From assembly GCA_030550625.1 (NCBI GenBank), contig JAUQOZ010000301.1, positions 1-32,677 of the forward strand: a stretch of DNA of 32,677 bases, written 5' to 3'. The stretch is from Chloroflexota bacterium (lineage in GTDB: Bacteria > Chloroflexota > Chloroflexia > Chloroflexales > Chloroflexaceae). The notes under the pieces are model-generated. The model searched no databases and was not told where the DNA came from. It worked only from the letters and a program-made list of their open reading frames with translations. The translations under genes were made by a program, and so were the position numbers. Shown here piece after piece: positions 6,646-13,925 of this stretch (positions are counted from its first letter, which is position 1; each line of letters starts with the position of its first letter).

Positions 6646-7680
6646 CTAACTGCGGATAATCATCGGTAAAAATGCTCGCGGGGTGAGCGGCGTGCTGCTA
6701 CTGGCAAAGGGGGTGTCGGTCGACCAATGCTGGGCCGGGCCGCCGGTGCGCGGTTGTAATGTGCCGGGGCTTTGGTTGCCCGGCGCGCTATCGCCGATCG
6801 TGGTACCGCTGCCTTCATCAAAGCGGTAGAGGGCCACCGTGTTGGCGTCGGCGGGGTGCGGCGCCGTGGGTCGGGCAAAATCGCCGGTATAACGCACGAT
6901 GTTCGATAACCGCACGTCATCGAGCAGGCCGTTGTAGTAGCGGCTGCCCGGATAGTCATGCTTTTCGGCGCCGAATACGAGGTAAGGGTCGCTACTGGGG
7001 TATGAGGTCGAGCGATTGAGCCGATAATCAATCCTCCCACTCGGCCCGTTCATCTGTGCGTCGAGCTGGCCGTCGACAAACAGCCGCACCTGCCCGCTAT
7101 TGGCGCGGGTGACGGCAATGTGATGCCACACGCCATCGGTGACGGTGCGATTGCCCTTCAGTAACCGATCGTCGTTGCCGGCACTAAAACCAACAACCAA
7201 TTTACCGTCGCAAATCGCTATGCCGTAATCGCCGTAATCGCCATCGCCAAAGATGTCGCGGTCAATGATGATGTTGCCGTAGTACCAGCCATCGCAAGCC
7301 GGCGCCGTATTATCGGCAGCAGTGGCTTTCATCCAAAACTCCAGTGTCAGATCGCCGCCAACATTCACCGGGCGCGAACTGGTCAGTTGGCCGCTGCTGT
7401 TGATTGTTCCGAGCGGGATCTTGATCCGGTCGAGATCATTGGTGCTGCTGCCGAACAATCGGATGGAAAATCCGCCGGATGAGCTTGGCGTTGCAGTGGC
7501 GGGCGTTGTGGCGAGAGGGCTAGGTACGGTTTGGGCAAGGCTGCTGGCGGCAGTCAAGTCTGGGGTGATCGTTTCTGCCGGCCCTTGGGCAAGCGTGGGT
7601 GATGGGAGCGCGTTGCTTGCACTACAACCAATGAGGATGCCAATCAGAATAAAGATGCCTATCAGCCGGTACGTGTGCAT
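6646..7680 (-). CDS. LamG/concanavalin-fold lipoprotein
   Basis: A 344-residue secreted lipoprotein. A hydrophobic signal peptide (RLIGIFILIGILIG) ends in a lipobox with Cys19. A Ser/Thr/Pro/Ala-rich linker to about residue 70 follows, and then one laminin-G/lectin-like jellyroll at about 72-300. Typical blocks are LTLEFWMKA, DGVWHHIAVTR, VRLFVDGQ, YYNGLLDDVRLSN and VALYRFDEGSGTT. Such domains usually bind sugars or proteins at the cell surface. No catalytic partner domain is fused, so it is more likely adhesive or structural than enzymatic. An AAGGGGGG ribosome site precedes the ATG. The ligand is unknown. Confidence 0.85.
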   Translation of the reverse strand: MHTYRLIGIFILIGILIGCSASNALPSPTLAQGPAETITPDLTAASSLAQTVPSPLATTPATATPSSSGGFSIRLFGSSTNDLDRIKIPLGTINSSGQLTSSRPVNVGGDLTLEFWMKATAADNTAPACDGWYYGNIIIDRDIFGDGDYGDYGIAICDGKLVVGFSAGNDDRLLKGNRTVTDGVWHHIAVTRANSGQVRLFVDGQLDAQMNGPSGRIDYRLNRSTSYPSSDPYLVFGAEKHDYPGSRYYNGLLDDVRLSNIVRYTGDFARPTAPHPADANTVALYRFDEGSGTTIGDSAPGNQSPGTLQPRTGGPAQHWSTDTPFASSSTPLTPRAFLPMIIRS

Positions 7681-7708
7681 ATTCCCCCCTTAATAGTATG
7701 GCGCGGAA

Positions 7709-7741
7709 TGGTCTAGGCAAGGCGGTGCTGATCCTAGACCA
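7709..7741. repeat. Inverted repeat upstream of the lipoprotein gene
   Basis: TGGTCTAGG (7709-7717) and CCTAGACCA (7733-7741) form a perfect 9-bp stem around a 15-base loop. It lies between the FAD oxidoreductase stop and the lipoprotein start. A decayed relative with TTCTAGGACAAGGCG lies near 6442. It could be a transcription stop for the upstream gene or an operator. The remainder of 7681-7859 shows nothing else clear. Confidence 0.45.
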
Positions 7742-7859
7742 CCCGTAGCATCTCCGCGCAGCGCCAAAGAGGTTGGGCAAGGCGGTATCGCGCCGGATGG
7801 AGATAGCGTTGCGTTCATTGTGTGATATAGAAATGACTTATCACATCATGAGCGCATCA

Positions 7860-9179
7860 TCAATAGCTGGAAGGTACCGGTTGCGCCGTTGCGCGCGGGC
7901 GGGCGAGCATGATCTGCGCCGCGCGCCGGCCCAATTCGACGGCGTAGTTAGTGCCGCGATCCCACGGGTAGACTTGGCTCATGCTGGCCCAATAGAGGCC
8001 GGGCAGGGGGGTGGCAATCGGCGGGATGTTGCGGCTGTGATTGACTGGCACAATCGGTTGGGCGTAGGTTTCGCGGTGCAGCCAGTAAGTGCGCACCCAT
8101 TCGCGGCGGAAGGCGGGGTTGATCTGGCGTAGCGCCGGCAAGAAGCGTTCGAGCAACGCTGCTGGCGTAAGTTGGAAATACTCGTGGTCAGGATCGAGAT
8201 AGTCGCCGCAGTAGATCAGGCGATCGCCGCCGTAATATTCCGGTTCAATAAAGTTGGTGTGCTCAACCAGCGCCAAAAAGGGGAATTCGTCTTTGGGCAG
8301 GTTGAGCCAATAGATGCCGTTGGTGAGCGGTTGGCGCAGGGCAATGGTCATCACGACCGCTCCCATCGAGCGCAACTGGCGCAGTTGGCCGAGGTAGCTG
8401 GCTGGGAGATGGGGAACCAGCCGCGCCAGCAACCCCGGTGCGCCGGTAACGAGCAGCGCATCGTAATCGGCAGGAGGGTGATCGCCGGCAATCACTTGCC
8501 AACCCGTGTCAGTCTGTGTCACCTTCTTCACCGGTGTTTGCCGCCACACCTGCACCCCGCGCTGGGCACAAGCGGCGCACAACCCATCGGCGAACGCCTG
8601 AAAGCCGCCCTGAAAATACCCCAGCTTGAAGCTGCGCGCGCGCAGCCGCGCCCACAGCCACGCCATATTGACCTCATCAGCGTGGGGGCCGAATTTGCCT
8701 TCGAGCAGCGGGTGCCAGATCACCCGCGCCACATTGCGCCCCGAATAGCGTTCCGTCCACGCGGTAGCCGTCACCTGTTCAAGCCGTTGCCAATTGTTGG
8801 TGATGAACTTGAGGTAGAACGCGCTCATACCAAAGCGCAATCGGTCGAGGAAGGGCAAGCCGGGGAAGCGCAACACCGGCAGCACGCCATCGAGCGCATA
8901 TCCGCGCCCCCGCCACCACTGCGCCGTCACCGGCGCGCGGAAAAAGAGCCGGTCACGCATGCCAATCTCGTTGGTCAGATCAATAATAGCGTGATCGGTG
9001 GTGAAGATGTGATGGTAAAACCGTTCGAGCGGCCATTGCCATGCCGGATCGCGAAAACCGCTGGCCAAGCCGCCTACCTGCTCACCGGCTTCATAGACTG
9101 TCACCGCATGGCCGTGCCCGGCGAGGTCATACGCGGCGCTCAGACCGGCAATGCCGGCGCCAACGATCGCAATCTTCAT
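7860..9179 (-). CDS. FAD-dependent oxidoreductase, amine oxidase/protoporphyrinogen-oxidase-like
   Basis: A 439-residue flavoprotein. The dinucleotide motif GAGIAG is at residues 7-12 (MKIAIVGAGIAGLSAAYDL), followed by EAGEQVGGLASG, the pattern of the NAD(P)/FAD amine-oxidase superfamily. The C-terminal FAD block is GLYWASMSQVYPWDRGTNYAVELGRRAA. Members act on porphyrins, carotenoids, sterols or UDP-sugars, and this sequence does not decide among these. I place the start at 9179 and not at an upstream codon in the same frame. The upstream stretch lies inside the previous gene, and an AGAAGGTG site sits before this ATG. It overlaps the preceding membrane-protein gene by four bases (ATGA), so the two are translationally coupled. 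Confidence 0.85.
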   Translation of the reverse strand: MKIAIVGAGIAGLSAAYDLAGHGHAVTVYEAGEQVGGLASGFRDPAWQWPLERFYHHIFTTDHAIIDLTNEIGMRDRLFFRAPVTAQWWRGRGYALDGVLPVLRFPGLPFLDRLRFGMSAFYLKFITNNWQRLEQVTATAWTERYSGRNVARVIWHPLLEGKFGPHADEVNMAWLWARLRARSFKLGYFQGGFQAFADGLCAACAQRGVQVWRQTPVKKVTQTDTGWQVIAGDHPPADYDALLVTGAPGLLARLVPHLPASYLGQLRQLRSMGAVVMTIALRQPLTNGIYWLNLPKDEFPFLALVEHTNFIEPEYYGGDRLIYCGDYLDPDHEYFQLTPAALLERFLPALRQINPAFRREWVRTYWLHRETYAQPIVPVNHSRNIPPIATPLPGLYWASMSQVYPWDRGTNYAVELGRRAAQIMLARPRATAQPVPSSY

Positions 9180-10216
9180 GGCAACACCTTCTGGGTGACG
9201 GAAGCATCTTCGGAGGTGGTTGTCGCTGCCTGTTCGCGTAAGGCTGCCGCCCGATCCATATCGCGCCACGTGAGGCTTTGGCGCAGCATATACCACGCGC
9301 CGAGCAGCGTCACCGGCAACCACAGCGCCACGTGCAGCACTAGCGTATAGCCGGCGGCCAATGCATGGGCCACGCCGAACTGGGTCAAGATCGCAATGCC
9401 GGGTGCGTCGAAGGTGCCAATATACCCCGGCGTGGAGGGGATCGTTGTAAACAGATTCACCACTGCTGTCATCAGCATTAAAACCAGAAACGAAACTTCA
9501 AACGGAAAAGCATGCATCACGAACCAATATTTGAGCGTTTCACCGAGCCAGATCAAGGTTGAGGTCAGCAGAATAACCAGCATTTCGCGCGGGCTGCGCA
9601 GCGATTGCAACCCGATAATAAACCGGTCAAAGAGACCGTGGATGCGCGGGCGCAGAAACGGCGGCGCAAACCGGTCAACGGCAAAGGCGTACAGTTGGCT
9701 CATGCGTTGCGGGCGGGCGGCTAAAGCAACAAATGCGATCAGCGCCACAATGAATAAGGCGCTAAACCCGATCACGAGGGTGCGAAAGGCAGTGGGCAGC
9801 GGCGCAAAGGGCAGCGTGATCGCCACAAAGAGCAGCATCACCAAACCGTCAAACAACCGTTCAAGCACCACGGTCGCCAACGAGGCGCTCATCGCGATGC
9901 TGCAGTTGCGGCGTAGCACGTAGCTGCGCAATACTTCGCCGGCCCGTGCCGGATAGACATTGTTACCCATGTAGCCAATCACAACAATAGGGAAGAGCAC
10001 GCGCAACGGTACCGGCGCGATATGGTTGAGCATCGACTGCCAGCGCCACGTGCGCACCCAGACGGTAGCAAAATAGACGGCGACTCCCGGAAGCAGCCAC
10101 CAGTAATTCGCCTCGCGCAGCGCCTCCCAGAAATGGGCCAGATCGAGGCCATAGAGGGCAATCCCAAGGAAGATCGCGCTAATAATCAGCCCAAGCCATA
10201 ATTTCCAATACCGCAC
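9176..10216 (-). CDS. LPG-synthase/flippase-type integral membrane protein (UPF0104)
   Basis: A 346-residue polytopic membrane protein with about eight hydrophobic segments. It belongs to the family of the membrane half of lysylphosphatidylglycerol synthase and related flippase-like proteins: LPGVAVYFATVWVRTWRWQSML, then GYMGNNVYPARAGEVLRSYVL and VVLERLFDGL are the hallmark blocks, and TTIPSTPGYIGTFD lies near residue 260. The aminoacyl-transferase domain is absent, so lipid or glycolipid transport is more likely than lipid aminoacylation. The start is GTG with an AAGGGA site. The four-base overlap with the FAD enzyme suggests a shared lipid or cell-envelope pathway, which is inference. Confidence 0.85.
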   Translation of the reverse strand: MRYWKLWLGLIISAIFLGIALYGLDLAHFWEALREANYWWLLPGVAVYFATVWVRTWRWQSMLNHIAPVPLRVLFPIVVIGYMGNNVYPARAGEVLRSYVLRRNCSIAMSASLATVVLERLFDGLVMLLFVAITLPFAPLPTAFRTLVIGFSALFIVALIAFVALAARPQRMSQLYAFAVDRFAPPFLRPRIHGLFDRFIIGLQSLRSPREMLVILLTSTLIWLGETLKYWFVMHAFPFEVSFLVLMLMTAVVNLFTTIPSTPGYIGTFDAPGIAILTQFGVAHALAAGYTLVLHVALWLPVTLLGAWYMLRQSLTWRDMDRAAALREQAATTTSEDASVTQKVLP

Positions 10217-10250
10217 AAAGATTCCCTTTTAATAATCCTTCATGTACGGG

Positions 10251-10338
10251 CATAGCGCTGCTATGCCCCGGACATCAGCGCTGCTGTGCCCCGGAAATCA
10301 GCGCTGCTATGCCCCGGACATCAGCGCACTGCGCTGCC
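10251..10338. repeat. 23-bp tandem repeat
   Basis: Units of AGCGCTGCTATGCCCCGGACAT begin at 10254, 10277 and 10300, and a decayed fourth begins at 10323. Steps are exactly 23 bases and copies differ by one or two bases. The array lies between the phosphodiester glycosidase stop and the membrane-protein start. Each unit contains the palindrome AGCGCT. Confidence 0.85.
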
Positions 10339-10372
10339 CTTCCCTGCATCTTACCCTTGCACTCGCAGCCTG

Positions 10373-11176
10373 TCAAAGCGGGAGCACGAGCAAGGCAAAG
10401 GGAAGGGGAACAAACGAATCAATGCGCAAGCTGCCGCGATCGCTCTGTGCAATGAGGCCGGTCGAAGAGCCGCCGTCGAGGTTAACAGCAATCTCGATGT
10501 TAAGGTCAGCTCCGGCCAGAAATTGCGACCATTCAGCGAGGCTAAACGTTGCGCCGGGGGCGACGATCAAGAGCACGTTCCCGGCCCGATCGAGTGCAAT
10601 CGCGCTGCGCCGGGCTCGTTGGCCGTCGTCGTTGGTATACGCAGCTTTATTCCCCGGACGCACCAGCAGTGGCCAACCCTGAATGGCCTGCGCGAAGGGG
10701 GCGCCGTCGTAAGGTTGGTCAGCGAGCGACCAGAGATGGGGTACGCCGGCGTCATCAATCGCAAACATGCCGCCCTGATCGACATAACTCTGGCCAATGA
10801 CCCGCTGATCGCTAATCAACAGCGCCACCGGTTCGCCGTTCGCATCAAAAAAGCCGCCATTAATTGCGGCCACAGCGCCGTATTGCGCTGCCCAAGCACT
10901 GAGCGCGCGCGGCGCGGCAGGATCATAGCCCACAACGAAGCGCACCTTAGCCGGATCGACGCGAATCACTTGCACCGGCACGCCGGGCGTGTCAAGGCGG
11001 CGTAATTCGATCCCGGCGGCCAGCGGGCGCCAGTCACCGGTAGACGCCGAGGGGGTTGCTGGCCGGGTTGGCATCAGGGTTGGCACGCCAGCCGGCACAT
11101 TGTTGGGCGCGGAAGCGCTGGCGCAGGCGGTGAAGACAAAGAGACCGGCGAATAACGCGCACAATAACCGTAGCAT
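10373..11176 (-). CDS. Phosphodiester glycosidase-domain (NAGPA-like) lipoprotein
   Basis: A 267-residue exported protein. Signal peptide LLCALFAGLFVFTAC has a lipobox with Cys18, followed by a Pro/Thr/Ala-rich linker. The rest is the NAGPA-type phosphodiester glycosidase domain: AAINGGFFDANGEPVAL near residue 105, RRSAIALD, and the signature AVNLDGGSSTGL near 235. The animal homologue removes GlcNAc from a phosphodiester. Bacterial members act on extracellular glycans or spore/cell-wall material, with mostly unknown substrates. A GGAAGAG site precedes the ATG. The nearest downstream genes are the coupled FAD/flippase pair, suggesting envelope glycan or lipid work, unproven. Confidence 0.85.
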   Translation of the reverse strand: MLRLLCALFAGLFVFTACASASAPNNVPAGVPTLMPTRPATPSASTGDWRPLAAGIELRRLDTPGVPVQVIRVDPAKVRFVVGYDPAAPRALSAWAAQYGAVAAINGGFFDANGEPVALLISDQRVIGQSYVDQGGMFAIDDAGVPHLWSLADQPYDGAPFAQAIQGWPLLVRPGNKAAYTNDDGQRARRSAIALDRAGNVLLIVAPGATFSLAEWSQFLAGADLNIEIAVNLDGGSSTGLIAQSDRGSLRIDSFVPLPFALLVLPL

Positions 11177-11224
11177 TATGCTCTTCCATAACGCGCCACG
11201 CCAAGCAATCGTGGCCGTGATCGC

Positions 11225-11692
11225 TCACCCCAACTGGTGATAGCCCGACCGGTAATACAACAGGGGCCGGCCTCCGAAGACACGTGCATCAACCACCTCA
11301 CCCACGAAGATGGTGTGGTCGCCGCCGGGCAAGGCGCTGTGCAACCGGCACTCGATTTGGGCCAGCACGCCGTGCAGAAGTGGCAACCCGCGCGGCGAGA
11401 GGGTGTAGCTGTGCGGGGCAAATTTCTCGCTGTCGTGCATCGCAAAGCGGCGCGAGAGATATTCTTGATCTTCGGCCAATATGTTCACCGCGAATTGGCC
11501 GGCAGCCGCGATCACATCGTGGCTGGTCGCCGCATGATCGACACAGATCAGCACCAGCGGCGGGCGCAGCGACAACGAGGCGAACGAACTCACGGTTAAG
11601 CCGGCCAAGCGACCTTCGTGAGCGGTCGTAACGACGGTTACGCCCGAAGCGAAATGACTCATGGTTTGGCGAAAGAGCGATTCGTCGATCAT
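11225..11692 (-). CDS. Flavin reductase-like protein (FMN-binding split barrel)
   Basis: A 155-residue protein of the flavin reductase/HpaC group, which reduces free flavin with NAD(P)H, often for a partner monooxygenase. Family blocks seen are MSHFASGVTVVTT, GLTVSSFASLSLRPPLVLICVD, FAVNILAEDQEYLSRRF, and the C-terminal GDHTIFVGEV plus LLYYRSGYHQLG. Its ATG overlaps the stop of the upstream thioesterase by four bases (ATGA), so the two are coupled. No monooxygenase gene is adjacent in this window, so its partner is unknown. Confidence 0.9.
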   Translation of the reverse strand: MIDESLFRQTMSHFASGVTVVTTAHEGRLAGLTVSSFASLSLRPPLVLICVDHAATSHDVIAAAGQFAVNILAEDQEYLSRRFAMHDSEKFAPHSYTLSPRGLPLLHGVLAQIECRLHSALPGGDHTIFVGEVVDARVFGGRPLLYYRSGYHQLG

Positions 11693-12192
11693 GGTCGTCC
11701 TGTATTGCGGCGGGCCGCGATCGCGGCGTGAATCTCGGCGCCGACGGCATGTTCGGCGCGGGCTTCATCATCGAGCAAGAGCAGTTGCGGTACCGTCGGT
11801 GATGGCCCGCCTTCACGGTTAATCGCAACCATACTGAAATAGCCGGTGGTGCAGAGGCGCCGATCACCAATCAGGGGATGCTCAGCAAAGAGATGCACCC
11901 GCACGACCATCGAGCTGCGACCGACGTAGATCACCCGCGAAAAGGCTTCAACAATCTCGCCTTGCCCGATCGGGGTGCGAAAATCGATCCGCTCGGTTGA
12001 GGCAGTAACAACCGGTAACCGGCAGAAACGCAAAGCCGCGATGGCAGCGGCTTTATCCATCAACGCCATGACATCGCCGCCGAACATGGTGCCATAACCG
12101 TTCGTTTGGTGCGGCAAGATGATTTCGGCCATTCGTTCTTCGGCAGCCGGTTTGGCCGGACGGTTTTGAATCGTTATGTCGTCCATAGTCAC
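11689..12192 (-). CDS. Acyl-CoA thioesterase (hotdog fold)
   Basis: A 167-residue hotdog-fold thioesterase of the YciA/BACH group, which hydrolyses acyl-CoA to free acid and CoA. The defining stretch HQTNGYGTMFGGDVMALMDK (residues ~28-47) contains the catalytic Asp region; then come ASTERIDFRTPI, VEAFSRVIYVGRSSM and FSMVAIN. The listed start is GTG. An ATG two codons later (12186) is equally plausible, because neither has a strong ribosome site. It overlaps the flavin reductase gene by four bases. Confidence 0.9.
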   Translation of the reverse strand: MTMDDITIQNRPAKPAAEERMAEIILPHQTNGYGTMFGGDVMALMDKAAAIAALRFCRLPVVTASTERIDFRTPIGQGEIVEAFSRVIYVGRSSMVVRVHLFAEHPLIGDRRLCTTGYFSMVAINREGGPSPTVPQLLLLDDEARAEHAVGAEIHAAIAARRNTGRP

Positions 12193-12210
12193 CTGAACAG
12201 CAGGCAGATA

Positions 12211-12232
12211 ACGGCGCTCATCCGAGCGCCGT
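12211..12232 (-). terminator. Hairpin after the nucleoside-transporter permease gene
   Basis: ACGGCGCTC (12211-12219) pairs with GAGCGCCGT (12224-12232) around ATCC. It lies about 80 bases past the permease stop and just before the thioesterase. The following bases on the minus strand are only TATC, so it may be a weak terminator. Confidence 0.45.
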
Positions 12233-12314
12233 CGTTGGCGATAGAAGCAACGCGAATGTGATGGTGCAAATCCGTTCGCCCGATATTCTTGTGCGGCTTG
12301 GCGTTACTGCCCTT

Positions 12315-13454
12315 CTAGCCGCCCCACCCCTTCGAGAGCTGAGTCTCTTCGCCGGGTTTGCGCTTGGGCAGGCGATAAATGAAGCGGACAATCTGGTCGG
12401 CAGCGACGAACATAATGATCAAAGCTTGGACAATCTTGATCACATCGATCGACAAGCTAGCCCGCACCTGCATCAAGCGCGCGCCGGTGAGCAAGCCGCC
12501 CCAGAGCAATCCCGAAAAGATAATTCCCACTGGGTTGGCGCGGGCAAGCAGGGCAACAGCGATGGCGTCGAAGCCAAGACCAGAAAAGAAATCAGCGCTG
12601 AGCGAACCGCGCACACCACTCACTTCAATCGCACCGGCCACCCCTGCCAACCCGCCGGCAAACGCCATCGCCAGCACGATCGTGCGCGGCACGCTGATCC
12701 CGGCGTAGCGAGCGGCGTTGGGGTTGGTGCCAGCAGTGCGCATCTCGAAGCCGAGGGTTGTGCGATAGAGCAGCCATGCGATCACGAAGACCAGCACGAT
12801 TGCTAGTGGAATGCCGAGGTGCAGGATGGTTGAGCTCCCCACCTGAAAGCCGGGCAAGCGGGCTGTGTCGGCGATCAGCCGCGATCGGGCGCCGGTCGTG
12901 TCGGCAGGATCGCCGAGGATATATGGCGTCTTGCTGCGGATCAGCCAGTCGGTCATGCGCAACGCGATATAGTTGAGCATGATCGTATTAATCACTTCGT
13001 GCGCGCCGGTACGCGCCTTGAGAAAGCCGGCAATTGCCGCCCATGCCGCCCCGCCGAGCGCGCCAGCGATCAGTGTAGCCGGGATGTGAAAGATAGCCGG
13101 CATTTGTAACGTCGTGCCAATCACGACCGCTGCGACAGCGCCGGCGTACAGTTGCCCTTCCGCGCCAATATTGAACAACCCGGCCTTAAAAGCGAGCGCG
13201 ACCGCTAAACCGCAGATGATAAACGGCGTCGAGCGCACCACGGTATCGGCGATCGCGCGTGGTGAACCAAACGCGCCTTCCCACAAGCCGATATAGGCGG
13301 CTTGCCAATCAGCGCCGGTAATGCCAATGATGAACGCGCCAACGACTAGTGCGCTAAAAACGGCCAGTATTGGCACAAGGATGCCTGACCAGCGATCCCA
13401 TACTTGGCGGAGCGCCGAGGGGCGAACCCCCGCTTCAGTGGCTGCTTGCGCCAT
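12315..13454 (-). CDS. ABC transporter permease, nucleoside/ribose type (BPD_transp_2)
   Basis: A 379-residue inner-membrane permease with about ten hydrophobic segments. It is of the branched-chain amino acid/ribose (BPD_transp_2) class, close to NupB/YufP of guanosine importers. The conserved cytoplasmic-side block is LFNIGAEGQLYAGA near residue 95, followed by KARTGAHEVINTIMLNYIALR and the RTAGTNPNAARYAGISV loop. A GGGAG site precedes the ATG. The ATPase gene is upstream but separated by a 471-base repeat region. A second permease (NupC-type) normally follows, but the next gene here is a thioesterase, so the transporter is incomplete locally. Confidence 0.92.
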   Translation of the reverse strand: MAQAATEAGVRPSALRQVWDRWSGILVPILAVFSALVVGAFIIGITGADWQAAYIGLWEGAFGSPRAIADTVVRSTPFIICGLAVALAFKAGLFNIGAEGQLYAGAVAAVVIGTTLQMPAIFHIPATLIAGALGGAAWAAIAGFLKARTGAHEVINTIMLNYIALRMTDWLIRSKTPYILGDPADTTGARSRLIADTARLPGFQVGSSTILHLGIPLAIVLVFVIAWLLYRTTLGFEMRTAGTNPNAARYAGISVPRTIVLAMAFAGGLAGVAGAIEVSGVRGSLSADFFSGLGFDAIAVALLARANPVGIIFSGLLWGGLLTGARLMQVRASLSIDVIKIVQALIIMFVAADQIVRFIYRLPKRKPGEETQLSKGWGG

Positions 13455-13477
13455 GCTCTTCTCCCTTATCGCTTAAC

Positions 13478-13894
13478 CAATCTGTCATTGCGAGGGCGCA
13501 ACGCGCCCGGACGCCAATCTGTCATTGCGAGGGCGCAACGCGCCCGGACGCCAATCTGTCATTGCGAGGGCGCAACGCGCCCGGACGCCAATCTGTCATT
13601 GCGAGGGCGCAACGCGCCCGGACGCCAATCTGTCATTGCGAGGGCGCAACGCGCCCGGACGCCAATCTGTCATTGCGAGGGCGCAACGCGCCCGGACGCC
13701 AATCTGTCATTGCGAGGGCGCAACGCGCCCGGACGCCAATCTGTCATTGCGAGGGCGCAACGCGCCCGAAGCAATCTCCCACTCTAGCGCAAGGCAAGCC
13801 GCTCAAGGCATCTTGCCCGTTGTCGCGGGAGATTGCGTCGCCGCGCGGCGGGCCAAGCGTTGCTCGGCCCCTACCCGCTCGGCTCGCAATGGCA
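13478..13894. repeat. Eight 37-bp tandem repeats fused to a palindromic element
   Basis: Eight virtually identical 37-bp units start at 13478, 13515, 13552, 13589, 13626, 13663, 13700 and 13737. Each holds TGTCATTGCGAG and the palindrome GGGCGCAACGCGCCC. The last unit continues into a 153-base inverted-repeat element (13742-13894). Its ends TGTCATTGCGAG and CTCGCAATGGCA match with one mismatch, and the inner arms GCAATCTCCC (13771-13780) and GGGAGATTGC (13827-13836) match perfectly. The array therefore looks like the element's left arm amplified in tandem. The 471-base gap between permease and ATPase holds nothing else. Long open frames here are artefacts of the repeat. Confidence 0.93.
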
Positions 13895-13925
13895 TTAGGC
13901 GAGGAGCGGCTCGTCAGCGCATGCA

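Noticed and set aside
9180..9323. 48-residue N-terminal extension of the FAD oxidoreductase
   Set aside because: It lies within the upstream membrane-protein gene. The ATG at 9179 gives the canonical N-terminal dinucleotide motif and an ATGA overlap.
8172..9350. 392-residue plus-strand frame
   Set aside because: It is antisense to the FAD oxidoreductase, whose motifs are clear, and has no recognisable domain.
10286..11005. 239-residue plus-strand frame
   Set aside because: Antisense to the phosphodiester glycosidase gene, which has a signal peptide and clear domain motifs.
13478..13773. CRISPR array
   Set aside because: The units abut with no variable spacers, and no cas genes are present. 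The same applies to the 54-bp and 23-bp arrays.
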